Shown piece by piece: positions 28,491 to 39,772 of a DNA stretch of 64,000 bases. A model generated the notes under the pieces. That model had not been told where the DNA came from. It was given only the letters and a program-made list of their open reading frames with translations, and did no database searches. How positions within the stretch are numbered: position 1 is the first letter of the stretch; each line of letters begins with the position of its first letter. Position numbers and translations under genes: made by a program. Source of the DNA: Bryum argenteum. Lineage: Eukaryota > Streptophyta > Bryopsida > Bryales > Bryaceae. The stretch spans positions 13,338,345 through 13,402,344 of the forward strand of contig CM073326.1 in NCBI GenBank assembly GCA_037043015.1, in the 5' to 3' direction.

Positions 28491-30014
28491 TTAGTGACAA
28501 AACTGCTCCTGGGCGGAGTCCGGGAAACTCTGGCTGCAGAACGTCTTCGAGTTCGGCCATGTCGGCGAGGATTGCTGCATTTGCTGCTGTTGCTGCGCCA
28601 TGGATGAAGACGAAAACGTTTGGTAGTAGGCGCGGTTTAGGTCGAATGGCCGTGTCGAATTTCCAACTTGTTGCGGCCCCATCATCACCGAACCATCCTC
28701 CTGCGCCATGAACCTCGGATCGTAGCTGTTTCCCAGCCGCTCCAGTATCTGTGCCACTCAAGCATGTCAGAACAATCTGACTAAAATAGTAACCGGCACC
28801 CAAACCTTCCGACATGACCAAGCTTCGAAGTATGCAAAACATCAACGGAACAGTTGTACCGGTGAGGAGCAAGCTATGAAGGCTACAGAATATCACCGAG
28901 GGTGAGTGTGTCAACATCAGATCGATAACTTGCAAGCAAAGACATACAAGTATTTTATGATCAAGCTTTCAGAACTTGAGTATTTCAGTTTGCAATTTAT
29001 GATTCTTTCGATCATCAGAAATCTGCAAAGTCGGAAGCTGCTGTCCACCGTTGCATTTGGTTCATGACTTTAAAGAAGGGGGATGAGTGTAAGAATGGTG
29101 AGAGCTAGACCTGCAATTGCTGTTGAAGGAATTTGACATAATGGATGGCTTCGTCAAGCATAGAGGCAGTGTCCATCTTGGTACCGCCGGGGACAAAATG
29201 CTGCAGAACACGAACACGGTCACTGATACGCTCACGCCGGTGACGAGCAGCCACACTCGTGGGATCCTTCGAGATTCTCACGTTGCGGCGCTTGGGGCGC
29301 GTCTGTGCGATCTCTTCCATGGTAGGTACGTTCGGGAGCGTTAGCGGCGTGGGGTACAAAATGGCAGCAGGTTGTGCAGCAACAGCCGCGATGGGTGGTG
29401 GCAGAAACGCGGGCGCGGTGGCGGCCATGGCTGCTGCAAACGGCGGCGTGTTGAACTCGCTAGACTGCTTGGGCACTTTCTCGGCGTGATCCCAGATAGG
29501 AGGATTCCATGCTTCGTTACGAGGGCGCTTGTTGGAGGATACCCTTGGAGATTTCCCAAGCTGAAGCGCACCCGGTGACAATGGACCCCGAGGACTGTTC
29601 GAGGCTTCCAGGTAGTCGTCTGCTCTCTCCTCCCCGGTTCTCACCAGAAGCGCATCCGGATTCTCCTTGCAGATTTCCAGAGCATCCAGCTTTAGAAACG
29701 GGTGAGTGGTGACGGCTTCCTTGCTCTCAAACAAGGAGATCGGGGTGGGCGATGGTTCATAGAACAATGGACCACTTGTCGTGGTGGTTTCAATGATACC
29801 ATGGTGCTCACTCCAATCTGCTCCCGCATTTAACCTGCCAAGTGGGTCGGTACTATTTAGTCACAAACTCTGACTACATTGGAATTGCTGTCCGTTTGCT
29901 CGCTGAAGACGACGGATGGCGATGCCCAGAAATTACGATCGGCCATGAAGGAGATGTCAGTGTTTACCAGTTCTCCATGGATGGCAGCTCGTTGCAATCA
30001 TCGATTAGACTCAT
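28491..30014 (-). CDS. bHLH transcription factor, subfamily VIIIb (HECATE/INDEHISCENT/bHLH87-like), 3 exons
   Basis: Exons: 30014-29968, 29834-29111, 28748-28491; 1029 nt, 342 aa, in frame. The bHLH domain lies at about residues 198-257: [10 protein letters not shown], basic region [12 protein letters not shown], loop [16 protein letters not shown] and helix 2 [20 protein letters not shown] and [14 protein letters not shown] are signatures of the HEC1-3, IND and bHLH87 group. The E-box-reading Glu of typical bHLH proteins is Ala, as in that subfamily. An Ala/Pro-rich stretch lies before the domain (about 140-185) and a Gln/Ser-rich tail after it. Exon 3 continues helix 2 directly (ILERLG). 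Exon 1 codes for only 15 residues and a split Trp; it is the least certain part, placed by an ATG, a GT donor and matching phase. Confidence 0.88.
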
Positions 30015-32317
30015 TGATACGCCTTCTTCTGAACTGAAAGGTATTTTCAGTCCTCCTTCCCTGCTATTCCAAAAACAAAATAAGTCCTTTCTCACTCCAA
30101 GTAAAGAAGACACACCTCTTTTCTCAAGCAAATCGAGTTTGCAAGAATCTAGAGGAGAAATGCAGAATCTGATTCATTTACAACTCAATGATCGCGCAGA
30201 GGTAATTAATACAGGATCGATCGGAGGCTATGGCGAGCTCCTTAACAAACAACACCTGGTTGTGTCTGTGCAGCACCTGAGTCAGATGGATACTAAGTTA
30301 AGAAGGGGGTATAGCAGGTTCTTCGTCTTCGCCCTTCTTGTTGTTGTGTAGCTTTAGCTTCGTCGTGCAGCTTATCCAAGTGACCAAGACTCCAGGCGGC
30401 GAGCCGACGACTATTCAAGAGCAACGAGAGTCGTGGGATTCAGATGAGTGTGATGATGAGCCCACTTTAAGTTATACCACTGGGGAATTTAATTTGCAAT
30501 ATATTATATGTAGACCAGGCTACGCTGAGTCTACCAACAGACCAAGCTGGCCATGCAGGCGGGCAGCACAACAGTGGTCTTCTTCCGTCGTCCCATTCCC
30601 TTGGTAACTTTCTCCATATCATCACTGATCGTCTACTTTGGAATGTTTTTTTACTTTCGTGCTTTTGATGCCGTCTTTTTTTCTAATAATTGATGAGAAT
30701 GGGAATCATCTCTAAATAATCGCGCTCTTTTTTGTATTCTTTCTTTATATTATTGATGAAAAGATCCAGTGGTGGCTACCAACAGATGCTTCACAGTGAA
30801 ACTATTTATAGTGTTTTTGATCAACAACATTTTGCCGTCTTTGAGTTCGTCTTTGAGCTCATTAGAATTGATGTTTGTTAGTTGGGGCAAGATTTTTATT
30901 TTCTTCGATTTGGAAGTTTGAAGATAGGGCCACAAGCCCCTCTCTCTACTTGTGATAGATATTCCTTGGAATTTTAAGACCTATACAACCCTAATGTTAG
31001 GAAATTTTTTTTCACATATATCTAATTTCTTGGTTTGGGTGTCCCTTTTGGTTTCCAACGGACACCCTTTTTTTTGAAGAAGTTTCTATAACATCAACTT
31101 GAAAGTCAAGAAGAACTTATCAGCTAAGGTATGATGGTCGAAAACCACACAATATCACATTGGCAAGCTCATTAGGGAGTGGCAAAGAGATACGGTTTTG
31201 GAGAATGTGCAAAGTATGTAGGAAACTTGATCGATAATTGATTTTGAACCTATCTTGAGTCAGTTATTGAGTTTGAAAGTGGTCAATGTATCAAAAACAA
31301 CACATTCTAAAATGTACTTTAGAATTTCAAGTGGAAAACTACAATATACCTCAAATGACCTAAGTGTGCACATTTAGGTCACGTGTGATACTTGATCATC
31401 TTGCCTTAGTTTCTCAATCTTCAACTCATTCTCCTTATTCTCAATTTAACATGCTAACCACTTTGTCAATTGTTCTCTTCCTAGAAGATATGGCGTTAAA
31501 ACAATGACCACATTCAACGATTTGGATAGTTGAATCAGCCAAGAAAAACCGAAGCTTCATCTAACACTATCACTAGTGGAAAGATAGTTTGATATAGCCT
31601 AAGCCACGAGTAAAGTGTTACAGTTTGCAATTAACACTAATCAACAACTCTTTGTGTGTGTAGTGTATAAATTCAAATGTAGTTTGGTAGATACTTGAAA
31701 GGTTAACGCTTGTTCAATGAACCTTGCAGAATCCAATTATGTCTTCCAACATGGGGAGCACTTCAACCTTAGAAGGTCCAGAGGCAAAAGCAAAAGGATG
31801 GATGGAGAAGAGGCCTTGGAAGTCAATGAAGGAGGTAAGTGGGGGAGGGGAGATACTGCAGTGTGTGCGGTGAATGTGGCAGGGGTGAGTGATGGAGTGA
31901 ATGCCGGTGGACCACTGTAACGGTTGTAGGCCATTTTGTAGTATAGCTAGTTAGCTATACTATAAAGTAGCCTCCGATGCAATCTATGAGAGAGAGAGAG
32001 AGAGAGAGAACATCCAGAAGGGACTACAGTAGAGAGAGTGCAGTGCTGCCACTCTGTATGTGTCTGTCCTGTCTGTCTGATCCGCTTCCAATAGAATGTT
32101 TTTGCCTCGAGCTCCCTGCCGGCCACCTCCGAATATCATTCATTGTAGCGGAGTTTCCTTTCCTTTACTTGCATGTTTCTGTTTCCCCAACGCAGAAGAG
32201 AATGCCCAGGCCGGAGGGGAGATTGGGAGAATCCTAGCCCATGCTGCAATCCGGGATTATAACTCGTCATAATTATTTCAAGTTTTACGATCCCTTCTCT
32301 CACATTTGATGTTTCCA
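30015..32317. other. intergenic, upstream of the bHLH gene
   Basis: Expected to hold the bHLH promoter. An open frame on the + strand (29842-30351, 169 codons) overlaps bHLH exon 1 in antisense; I could not assign it. A hairpin with two 11-bp arms, TAGTATAGCTA and TAGCTATACTA, lies at 31939-31962, and a (GA)n run at 31988-32009. No gene is supported. Confidence 0.4.
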
Positions 32318-32957
32318 TTAACCCTTAACCCTTAACCCCTGAGCGCCCTTGCGGACTAAATGTGTCCGCCAGGAATTCCGCCAGTCAGAAGTCAACCATT
32401 GTTTGACCATTATAGAAACCAGATCCGTGCGGTGAAATCCATCCCAATTTTTCCCACACCTTCGCATCCCTGTTCTTCATGTTTCTCAACGGTGAAATTG
32501 AAAATAATCAATTTCTGCAGAATTGGCACCCAATAAGCTTGGGCACGGTCTGCACACCTTGATTTTCGGGCTTTTTGGAGGGGGCGCTCAGGGGTTAAAC
32601 GCCCATGGGGTCTAAAACGGGCAGCCCAAAATTGGATAACAACATCTTTTGGACTTGGGCATCATGAATAGTGCACTTTTTGAACTTGGGCATCATGAAT
32701 GGACCAATCAATGATGAGCTTGCAACCTCCTACAAGGTTATGTACAACCTCAACCTACCTACCACATTCCTTTCAAAGCACAAAATCATTCATACAAATT
32801 GTGATTTGAATTGTAAAATTTCACTTTTTGAATGCATCACAAGAAGGTGACCAGTTTGACATCAAAATATAAGTGAAAAGTTGAGTACGGTGAGAGCTAC
32901 AGGGAAGATTCTCTTGGAATCAAGCCCCTCGGGCTTGCTTGGGCGTTTAAGGGTTAA
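32318..32957. mobile_element. TTAA-type non-autonomous element (outer, host of a nested copy)
   Basis: The right end reads TGGGCGTTTAAGGGTTAA (TTAA at 32954-32957), preceded by AAGCCCCTCGGGCTTG, an imperfect hairpin. The matching left end, TTAACCCTTAAACGCCCA, is present but split: TTAACCC units at 32318-32335, then a complete inner element, then TTAA-ACGCCCA from 32595. One extra TTAACCC unit is present. Non-coding. Confidence 0.8.
32332..32598. mobile_element. 267-bp TTAA-type element nested in the outer copy
   Basis: Ends TTAACCCCTGAGCGCCC and GGGGCGCTCAGGGGTTAA are perfect inverted repeats over the first 14 bp and more. TTAA stands at both borders (32332-32335, 32595-32598), and removing the element with one TTAA restores the outer element's terminal repeat. 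Non-coding. Confidence 0.85.
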
Positions 32958-33653
32958 TTGACATCACTGTTTTGAGAAAAATGTGACCTCATTGTCTTTT
33001 GACCATATTTTAGCATAGATGATTAAATAAATTTGGAAATCCAAAATGGTGAGTGTCGAGCTAACTTGATTTTGTAATTTTTTTTAAAAAAAAAACAACC
33101 ACATCTGGTGAAATCTCGAAATTTGCCCACCGTTGAGAGTATGGAAGTTCTTGTTCAGATTCTTGACCAATTTGGTCCGCTGTGTCAATAAAGGGTTAAC
33201 CAATGCAAGAGTGCCTCGTGGCGGGAAGGCTCCCCGGTGACTGGGTCGGCTCGCTCGCCAAGCCCTACTTCTGCCTCCTTTGCCACATCATAGAGGCTTT
33301 CTCCTGGCAAGCCGGATTGGGCATGCAAAATTGGAGTGGTAACAATAATGTAGCATTACGCTTCCTTCTTCACTCAATAGTAGCATGTACTCACGGCAAA
33401 CATTACAGGGTGCGAAATTGTAGAAACACCTGTGAGAGACTGCCGTTCAAAAATTCATAGTACAGTACATTGTTTAGAAGAGTTCGAAATTCATGAATCT
33501 CACTTTGACTATCCTTCCATATGCTTTTCTCCATTGCTCGAAAATTCGCTTTACACTCTGTTACTTTACTACACGTTTTAGAAAATTTGAAATTTGGGCC
33601 ATAATTTTAGCACTCTCCCTTGATTACTCCTTTCCGCTTCTGTAAAGATTTCT

Positions 33654-34239
33654 TTAACCCCTAACTCTCCTTGAAGCTCGAAATGGGTTTTTGCAATTCC
33701 GAGCAGCCTAGATGAAGGGGTTAGAAGTAATATTTTTGCCCAAGATTTTTATTGGGTCCTCCTTATACTGCAAAGTATATGTGGTAAAATTTGCAAAGTC
33801 AAATTCCAATTTCTGAGTCTTTTAGGATGATCCTTGGGTTGCGAGCCGAGATGGGGCAGCTTAAAAAAATAAATTTTTTTTTAAACAAAAATTGAAATAT
33901 ATTCATTACTAAATCACTACTCAAATTTCAAAGTGACTCAAGTCAAAAAGTTTACCAATTTTACAAGGGCAACCTCCAAAAATTTCAAAACCAATCTTCG
34001 CAATGCCCAAAAAAACTTGGGAGACAAACTTTGGATGTTATGATCTCTCAAATGGTAAACATCCAACAGTCAATTATTTGAACAATAATCAAGCATATTC
34101 TTAGGTTCAAGATCTTACGGTTAGAAGTTTTAAAAAAGGAAAAGAAATCGGTTCACACCTTCACGACTGCTTAGAGGTAGAGAATCGCAGTTTTGAGGTT
34201 TCAAGCTCCCAAAAAACACCAAGGAGATTTAGGGGTTAA
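33654..34239. mobile_element. TTAA-type element, class C, 586 bp
   Basis: Left end TTAACCCCTAACTCTCCTTG, right end CAAGGAGATTTAGGGGTTAA. The interior shares 'TTTTTGCCCAAGATTTTTAT', 'TATGTGGTAAAATTT' and 'CAAAGTCAAATT' with the copy at 58655. A further CCC-initial sequence abuts the right TTAA (TTAACCCTTTTACTGCC) and may be the end of another element whose partner I could not find. Confidence 0.8.
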
Positions 34240-34691
34240 CCCTTTTACTGCCAGCAAAAAGGTTTTTATAGGGCCGAGAATGTTCAGCCATTGGGCATTT
34301 CAAAGCATGTTAGAGGCCCTACCGGCGGAAAAAAGGGCTTAAAGTACTAAGCAACCCCCAATTAGTTTACCGCAAGGACCTTGAAATCTTTTCGACCAAA
34401 GTTCCACATCAACCAATGAAAACGTTAATTTTGAGTGAGAGGACTTTTTTTCCCACTTTAGGGTTTAAATTCTCTTTTCACATTCAACTCAAATACCTAT
34501 CTTAGCAAAACCATCATATGAAAAACTTGGAGTACAATTGCAATTGTTCTTTCTACTAAAAAACATTTTTGAAATATGGGTATTTTGTAAAATCTTCAAG
34601 GGCATAATTTTATGTACTCCGATATGAAACTTCTAGATTCCACGTAGACTTGAAAATTTGGCTTGTCAAAGCTTTCAAAAGGCTAGTATGA

Positions 34692-35369
34692 CACTAGTAG
34701 AAAAGGGGTGCAACTACACCGGGCAACTACACCGAAAACAGACTTTGGTGTTCATAATGTTTAGTAAGTGATTTCTGACTGGTGGAAGGCACTTTTTGGT
34801 GTAAACAGTGAACAATGTTTATGGTGGAAGGCAGTTTTTGGTGTAAACAGTGAACAAATCATCATCAAATGCAGCCACCTGGCATGGGTGTGTCCCACTG
34901 GCAGTCCAAGATTCAGAAGCAGAAAATCCCATATGCATTGGGGGGATCTCCCACTCATCTAGTATAGAAACTCAGTCCCAACCATGTGCTCACACAGAAT
35001 TTGATGATGGTCGCAGCGCAAACAGTCCCTTTGCCCTCAACAGACCATGTCACTTCAATCACTCGGGTATGCTATAAATAAGAGAGTAAATTATATGAAA
35101 ATAAACATGGGAGTCAAGTAATATGCAAAACAATTGCACTTCCTGCTACCAGTAAAATATGTTCTTTTACCCTCGAAGACAAATGCGCACCACATGATGG
35201 GACCCCCCACTAGACAGACTGCAAATATGAGTGTCAGACAATCCGCAAATAAGAGTGTCAGGTGCCGGATTACACCAAAATGAATCTCAACTACACCATT
35301 TCGAAAAGCCCAAATTAGGTGTGTTTTTGGTGTACATCTGGGTGTAGTTGCACCCCTTTTCTACTAGTG
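34692..35369. mobile_element. non-autonomous CACTA (En/Spm-type) element
   Basis: Left end CACTAGTAGAAAAGGGGTGC; the right end is its exact inverse (GCACCCCTTTTCTACTAGTG), and the match continues into AACTACACC. The 3-bp direct duplication TGA flanks it (34689-34691 and 35370-35372). Both features define CACTA elements. At 678 bp it has no transposase. Internally, GGTGTAAACAGTGAACAA is repeated (34799, 34840) and ACTACACC recurs near both ends, like subterminal binding-site repeats. Confidence 0.93.
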
Positions 35370-35562
35370 TGAGGCAACAAGAATAGTCAGAGGGGTGGTG
35401 CATGTTAGAAGCAACAGGGAGGGGCCCAAAATGAACACACAAAGTCAGTCAAGTCAGTGGAAGTGTCATTGTCCTCAAGTGGAGTGGGTGGCTGCTGGCG
35501 AAGACTAGACCTATTTCATACTCCCTCTGTCCCATTATAATAGTCCAGTAGGTTCTCTCAGA

Positions 35563-35600
35563 TTCTCTCAGATCTACCTCGGGAGGTAGATCTGAGAGAA
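35563..35600. repeat. perfect 18-bp hairpin next to a Stowaway-like end
   Basis: TTCTCTCAGATCTACCTC and its exact complement are separated by 2 bases. It lies about 45 bp after TACTCCCTCTGTCCCATTAT (35519), which matches the ends of plant Stowaway MITEs. It may be the remnant of a short foldback element. Confidence 0.8.
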
Positions 35601-35926
35601 GCCGGCAAGGAGTGGCTGAGTAGGAGGTGGTGGTGGTGTGACTATATGCAATTTGTTTATTGTTTGGGGATCTCGAGTGGCGGGCCGTTCAATCATGATG
35701 CTTTTGTCTGCCTTGGCCCCGGATTCTTAGCCCACCATGAGGGCTATTCATCCAACCCCTACTCCAGATTTTTGGGTAGTATCCTCCACTTCCCGGTTTT
35801 TCTTGAAACTATTCCGGCAATTCCCTCATTGAAAATGGAAAAAAAAGTCTTGTAATTTTCATCGGTTTTTAGGGATCACCGTATTTCAGTGCTACGAGCG
35901 TTTTTCGGGGGCAAGGGAGGGATGGG

Positions 35927-36909
35927 TTAACCCCTAAACGTCCTAGCCTATTTTTAGCAGAAAAGCACATTTCCATAAAAATCCTCATAGATGAAAATGA
36001 AGAGAAGCTATTAAGATCTCAACCGTACAAACTTGTAATGGACTTATCGAAGATCATGTGGACCAAAATTTGAGTCATGAGGCCTTATAGATCGGGAGAT
36101 CATAACATATTAATATCAAAATCAAATTGCAAAATTTCGTCATTTTCACTTTGAGGTGGAAATGCTACCAATATACCTATTGCAATGAAAAAATCACCCA
36201 ACTAGAAAGATGTTCACCTTCATCTTAATAAGTCCCTTTTCCCAAGAAAAAATCATCAAAAAAATTTCTTAGCTCAAATAAAAGCCATGCAATGGTAAAA
36301 ACTGCCGAAATTTTTACAAAGGAAAAATAGTCCAAAATTGGACCCTTTGCATTCAATTTCATGCCTTATCTTCAAAACATCTTCGATCTTGTTAAGGTTT
36401 CTACCACTTAGACTAGACTCTAATTGGAGGCTATCCCAAAAAATTAAGTTGAAATCCAACGGTGGATGAAGGAGATATAGCTCCTCAAATATCATCCATT
36501 TTCTCACTTTTTCTGCTGACAAAACATCATTGCAAATCCAATAGCAAAATCATTTGGATCAAAAAACTTCTCACTACAAAGTTGTTAAGAATCACCTTAA
36601 GATCATGACCATGAAAAAAAAAATCATTAAAAACTATTTTTAGTTTCATATAATTGGCTTGCAGTGGTAATACATGCCCCATGCTTGGAAATCCAAAAGC
36701 AAGAGCTGTCTTCACTAAAGTGCATTCCATTAATTCATACTTTATTTAATGGGCTTGCAAATTTTACAACACAAACTAGACTTGATTTGGAACCTACTCC
36801 AAGTGATTTCATCCAAAACGGACCTCGGATGAAGAAGATATGGCTATTCGAAGTTTCTGCCCTCCATCCAAAATGTAGAAAAACGACATTGGGGACGTTT
36901 AGGGGTTAA
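35927..36909 (+). mobile_element. TTAA-type element, class A, 983 bp
   Basis: Left end TTAACCCCTAAACGTCC, right end GGGGACGTTTAGGGGTTAA; TTAA at both borders. The interior matches the copies at 42034, 52929 and, inverted, 55595 and 16125, in the same order throughout. Short open frames occur but none is conserved between copies, so the element is non-autonomous. Confidence 0.9.
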
Positions 36910-39501
36910 GAGCCCCCTATTTTTTTTAAAGAATAGGCTTAAAATGCCAAAGAGTAGGCTCCTTGCAGGCCTCAAATTTGAATTTAAAATTATCATAAGT
37001 GGCCATCAAGGGTCCAAATCGAAAATTCCACTGATTTGAAGAAAAAATCCTATTGGTTGATGGGGTCTCCGAAAAATGCTGGTAGCACTCATTTACAAGC
37101 GCCCGGTTTTTAGTTAGTGAGTCGTTCGGGCAATTCCCTTACTTTTTTATAGTGGGAATAGATCATTTCTTGTACTCCCTCCGTCTTTGGAAAAACATCA
37201 TGAATGGTTGATTTATTTGATGGTCTATATTACTCATTGATATAGTCGACTATGGTTTGGATGGTGTGGATTACTCATTAATATAGTTGAATATAGTTTA
37301 GATGGTTGATATTACTCATTGATGTAGTTGGGCATGGTTTGGATGGCCTCGGTATCCAATCTTGGTATTATTGGTATTATCATTCATTTTTAGTCGGGGG
37401 TTTCAAGAATCAACTCGCTAATGGGCTATTTCCATAAGCTAATAATGAACTAGTCATTGGTTTTTTTCCTGAGTAGGGCCTTCTTCTATGCATCTCACCC
37501 CAACTTTCTTCTCTTTTTTGGCTCATATGAAAGTGAATTTTATTGGACTTTCATTTATTTTACACGAGTGAAGTCATAGTTATTGGAGTACGGAGAATAT
37601 GCCGTATTTGTTCTAGAAATCGTTTACATACATATGAATTTTTAGTATTTAGAGTATTCAGATGATGATGGGCATTTACAAGTACGAAAAATAATCTGTA
37701 TGTACCAGTGAATTTTAGCCAAAAGTATGTAGTCGAAAATTGAAGATATGGGAATATTCTTGTACTTTGGTGACCTTGGGTGAATTTGTAAGGTGAAGAG
37801 TAATCAAGTTTGGCAAAGCACAAAAAATGACTCACTAGGATAAACTTTGCAGAAGTATAAATATTATAGAGTGTGCCATTTTAGGCAAGAACACCTTACA
37901 AGTTTGACATCAAAAATTCATGAGGGACTTTAGAGGTATTCAAAAAGGATCATCCTAGTATGTCCATCTTCTACTTACTTTACCTATGCTCAAAATTGCT
38001 TGGAGAGCCTCCAAAATTGTATATAGATTTAGAAAGATAAAATTTGCGTCAATACTAAATGCTCTACCTTATCTTGGGGTCCCTTTAACTATGGACCAAG
38101 AGCCACGACCAAGATTATTTTCATTTTCATGGTCATGGCTCTTGGCCAAGAGTTGTGACCATGATAAAACAAGAATGGATTTGTGAGTGGCTTGGTAGAC
38201 ACTCTTGTAGCGTAAAGTGGATTTGGACCGGGACAATTTTAAGCTCAATTTTCTAGTATAAATCCTCGTCATTCTCTCTTTTACCCTCCCATGTTTCCTC
38301 CCTCCTCCTTAAATAAATGAACACTAGCCAATCAATAATTTTTGAGCCTCATGGTCTCCTTGATTGTAATCGAGTCCAGACATTCGCTTCAACTCAACTA
38401 TAATCAAGGAGACCTTGAAAACATTATGCACTATGCAAAATTCAGCATACTTTGGGGACCTCAAATTTAGTGGTCATTCTCCTTTTTCAAGGTAGTGTAA
38501 AGCCAAATAGGACCAAGAGCACTTTACTCTCCAATCAGAGACTTTAGAAGGCCGTGGTCAATCTTCGTGGTCCATAGTGTAAAGGAACCCATACCCACTT
38601 TTGTTTCATGAAGGAGATTAAGAATATTGTATGTGCATGAGTTTATGTAGAAAGTTAATCCATTTTTATTTTTATTCTCGAAGTTGAGAACTAAGTAGCT
38701 AATCTTCAATTACATTCATGAAACTCAAAAAGAAAATTTGTCTATATGCTAAAAATAGAATAGAACATTTAGAGCTTTTATAGCCCTACGTTACAACATA
38801 AACACAAGCGACTTAGTGCAACAACTTTCTTACATTCCCATCGTGGAACACGATGCAATGGTTCAGTAGCTAACTCGTCACTAGACATAGAGCATACATC
38901 CAAAATTGTACGACATACCCTACTTTTTAGGTTTACACTAGAATCCCTAGAATGTATGCCACATGTACATGTGGGATTGCCATTTGATCAATGATTGATC
39001 ATACGAGTAGTTTTTTAAACATTTTATTCTCATCATGGGACATGATAGGATGGATCAAAAGCTTTCTCGTCACTGGGGCAAACAAACTGCTACTAGATTT
39101 TGAACTGATGTGGCATATCTGATCCCGCATTGGAAAGGGCGGCCGCGGGGCGGAGTCTTACACGAAGCGCATGTGCTCCAAAATTGGCAGAATGACACAC
39201 TTGCTAGCTATGATGGCTTTTGTAAGCAACGGGTGGTACATAACAAAGTGGGGTCTGGGGGTACCGTACCAGCTTACCCCTCTCTCACTACAAAACAAAA
39301 CTACTTTTTCTCTATAAAGCAACACCGGGACCCCGAAACGCACCAAAAACCATCCATCACTTTACTTTCTTTGCAAGTGGATTCATATCCAAAAGCAACC
39401 ATCCTACATTCCTTTCTCAAATTTTACGTAGTCGTCGTAGAGACGCGTTCTAAGATATTGTTTATCTCTACGCGTTGAAATGTACATTCGTATCATTCTT
39501 A
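36910..39501. other. repeat-rich spacer, no gene
   Basis: Contains a Stowaway-like end (TACTCCCTCCGTC, 37172), a 41-bp tandem repeat (37229-37351) and two sets of inverted repeats (38096-38145; 38353-38414, GGTCTCCTTGATTGTA against TATAATCAAGGAGACC). A 122-codon frame at 39110-39478 has no recognisable domain. Confidence 0.45.
37229..37351. repeat. 41-bp tandem repeat, three copies
   Basis: Copies begin ATTACTCATTGATATAG (37229), ATTACTCATTAATATAG (37270) and ATTACTCATTGATGTAG (37311), 41 bp apart, each followed by a version of TATGGTTTGGATGG. Confidence 0.85.
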
Positions 39502-39772
39502 GATACCCCTAACTTTCCTTAAAACCCGAACCCGGATTTTGGAGGTTCCCGTAGGAGAAAAAACTCAACCAACTTTGACCATTACAATCTCACAAATGAG
39601 GAAGAATGAATGGTTCAAATTTGGTATGTGAGAAAAATGTCAAGTGAACTTTGAGATCTTACAGTTGACTCTTTTAAATAATACTTAGATTGAGATTTTA
39701 TGAGCTTAATCTAAAGGAAGGTCAAATTTTGGTGACTTAGACCTGTTTGCAATAAGGAAATTTAGGGGTTAA
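39502..39772. mobile_element. TTAA-type element, class B, about 270 bp
   Basis: Ends CCCCTAACTTTCCTTA (39506) and TAAGGAAATTTAGGGGTTAA (to 39772). The left flank is GATA rather than TTAA, a likely later mutation. The interior shares 'CTCAACCAACTTTGACCATT' and 'CTTAGATTGAG' with the other class B copies. Confidence 0.75.

Noticed and set aside
29842..30351. 169-codon + strand open frame near the bHLH gene
   Set aside because: It overlaps bHLH exon 1 in antisense, has no recognised family, and the minus strand is also open there. Kept only as a finding.
32318..32335. TTAACCC repeats as an internal telomere
   Set aside because: The plant telomere unit is TTTAGGG/CCCTAAA. These units are TTAACCC and are explained by the ends of the TTAA elements.
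35927..36909. Class A element considered as Tourist/PIF (TTA/TAA target)
   Set aside because: With a 3-bp TTA or TAA target the inverted ends become asymmetric, while TTAA gives symmetric ends starting CCCC. The palindromic target means TAA is not strictly excluded.
37229..37351. 41-bp repeats and the 60371 array considered as CRISPR-like
   Set aside because: Units are contiguous tandem repeats with no unique spacers, in a eukaryotic genome.
39110..39478. 122-codon + strand frame
   Set aside because: No motif, no splice context, and its surroundings are repeat remnants.
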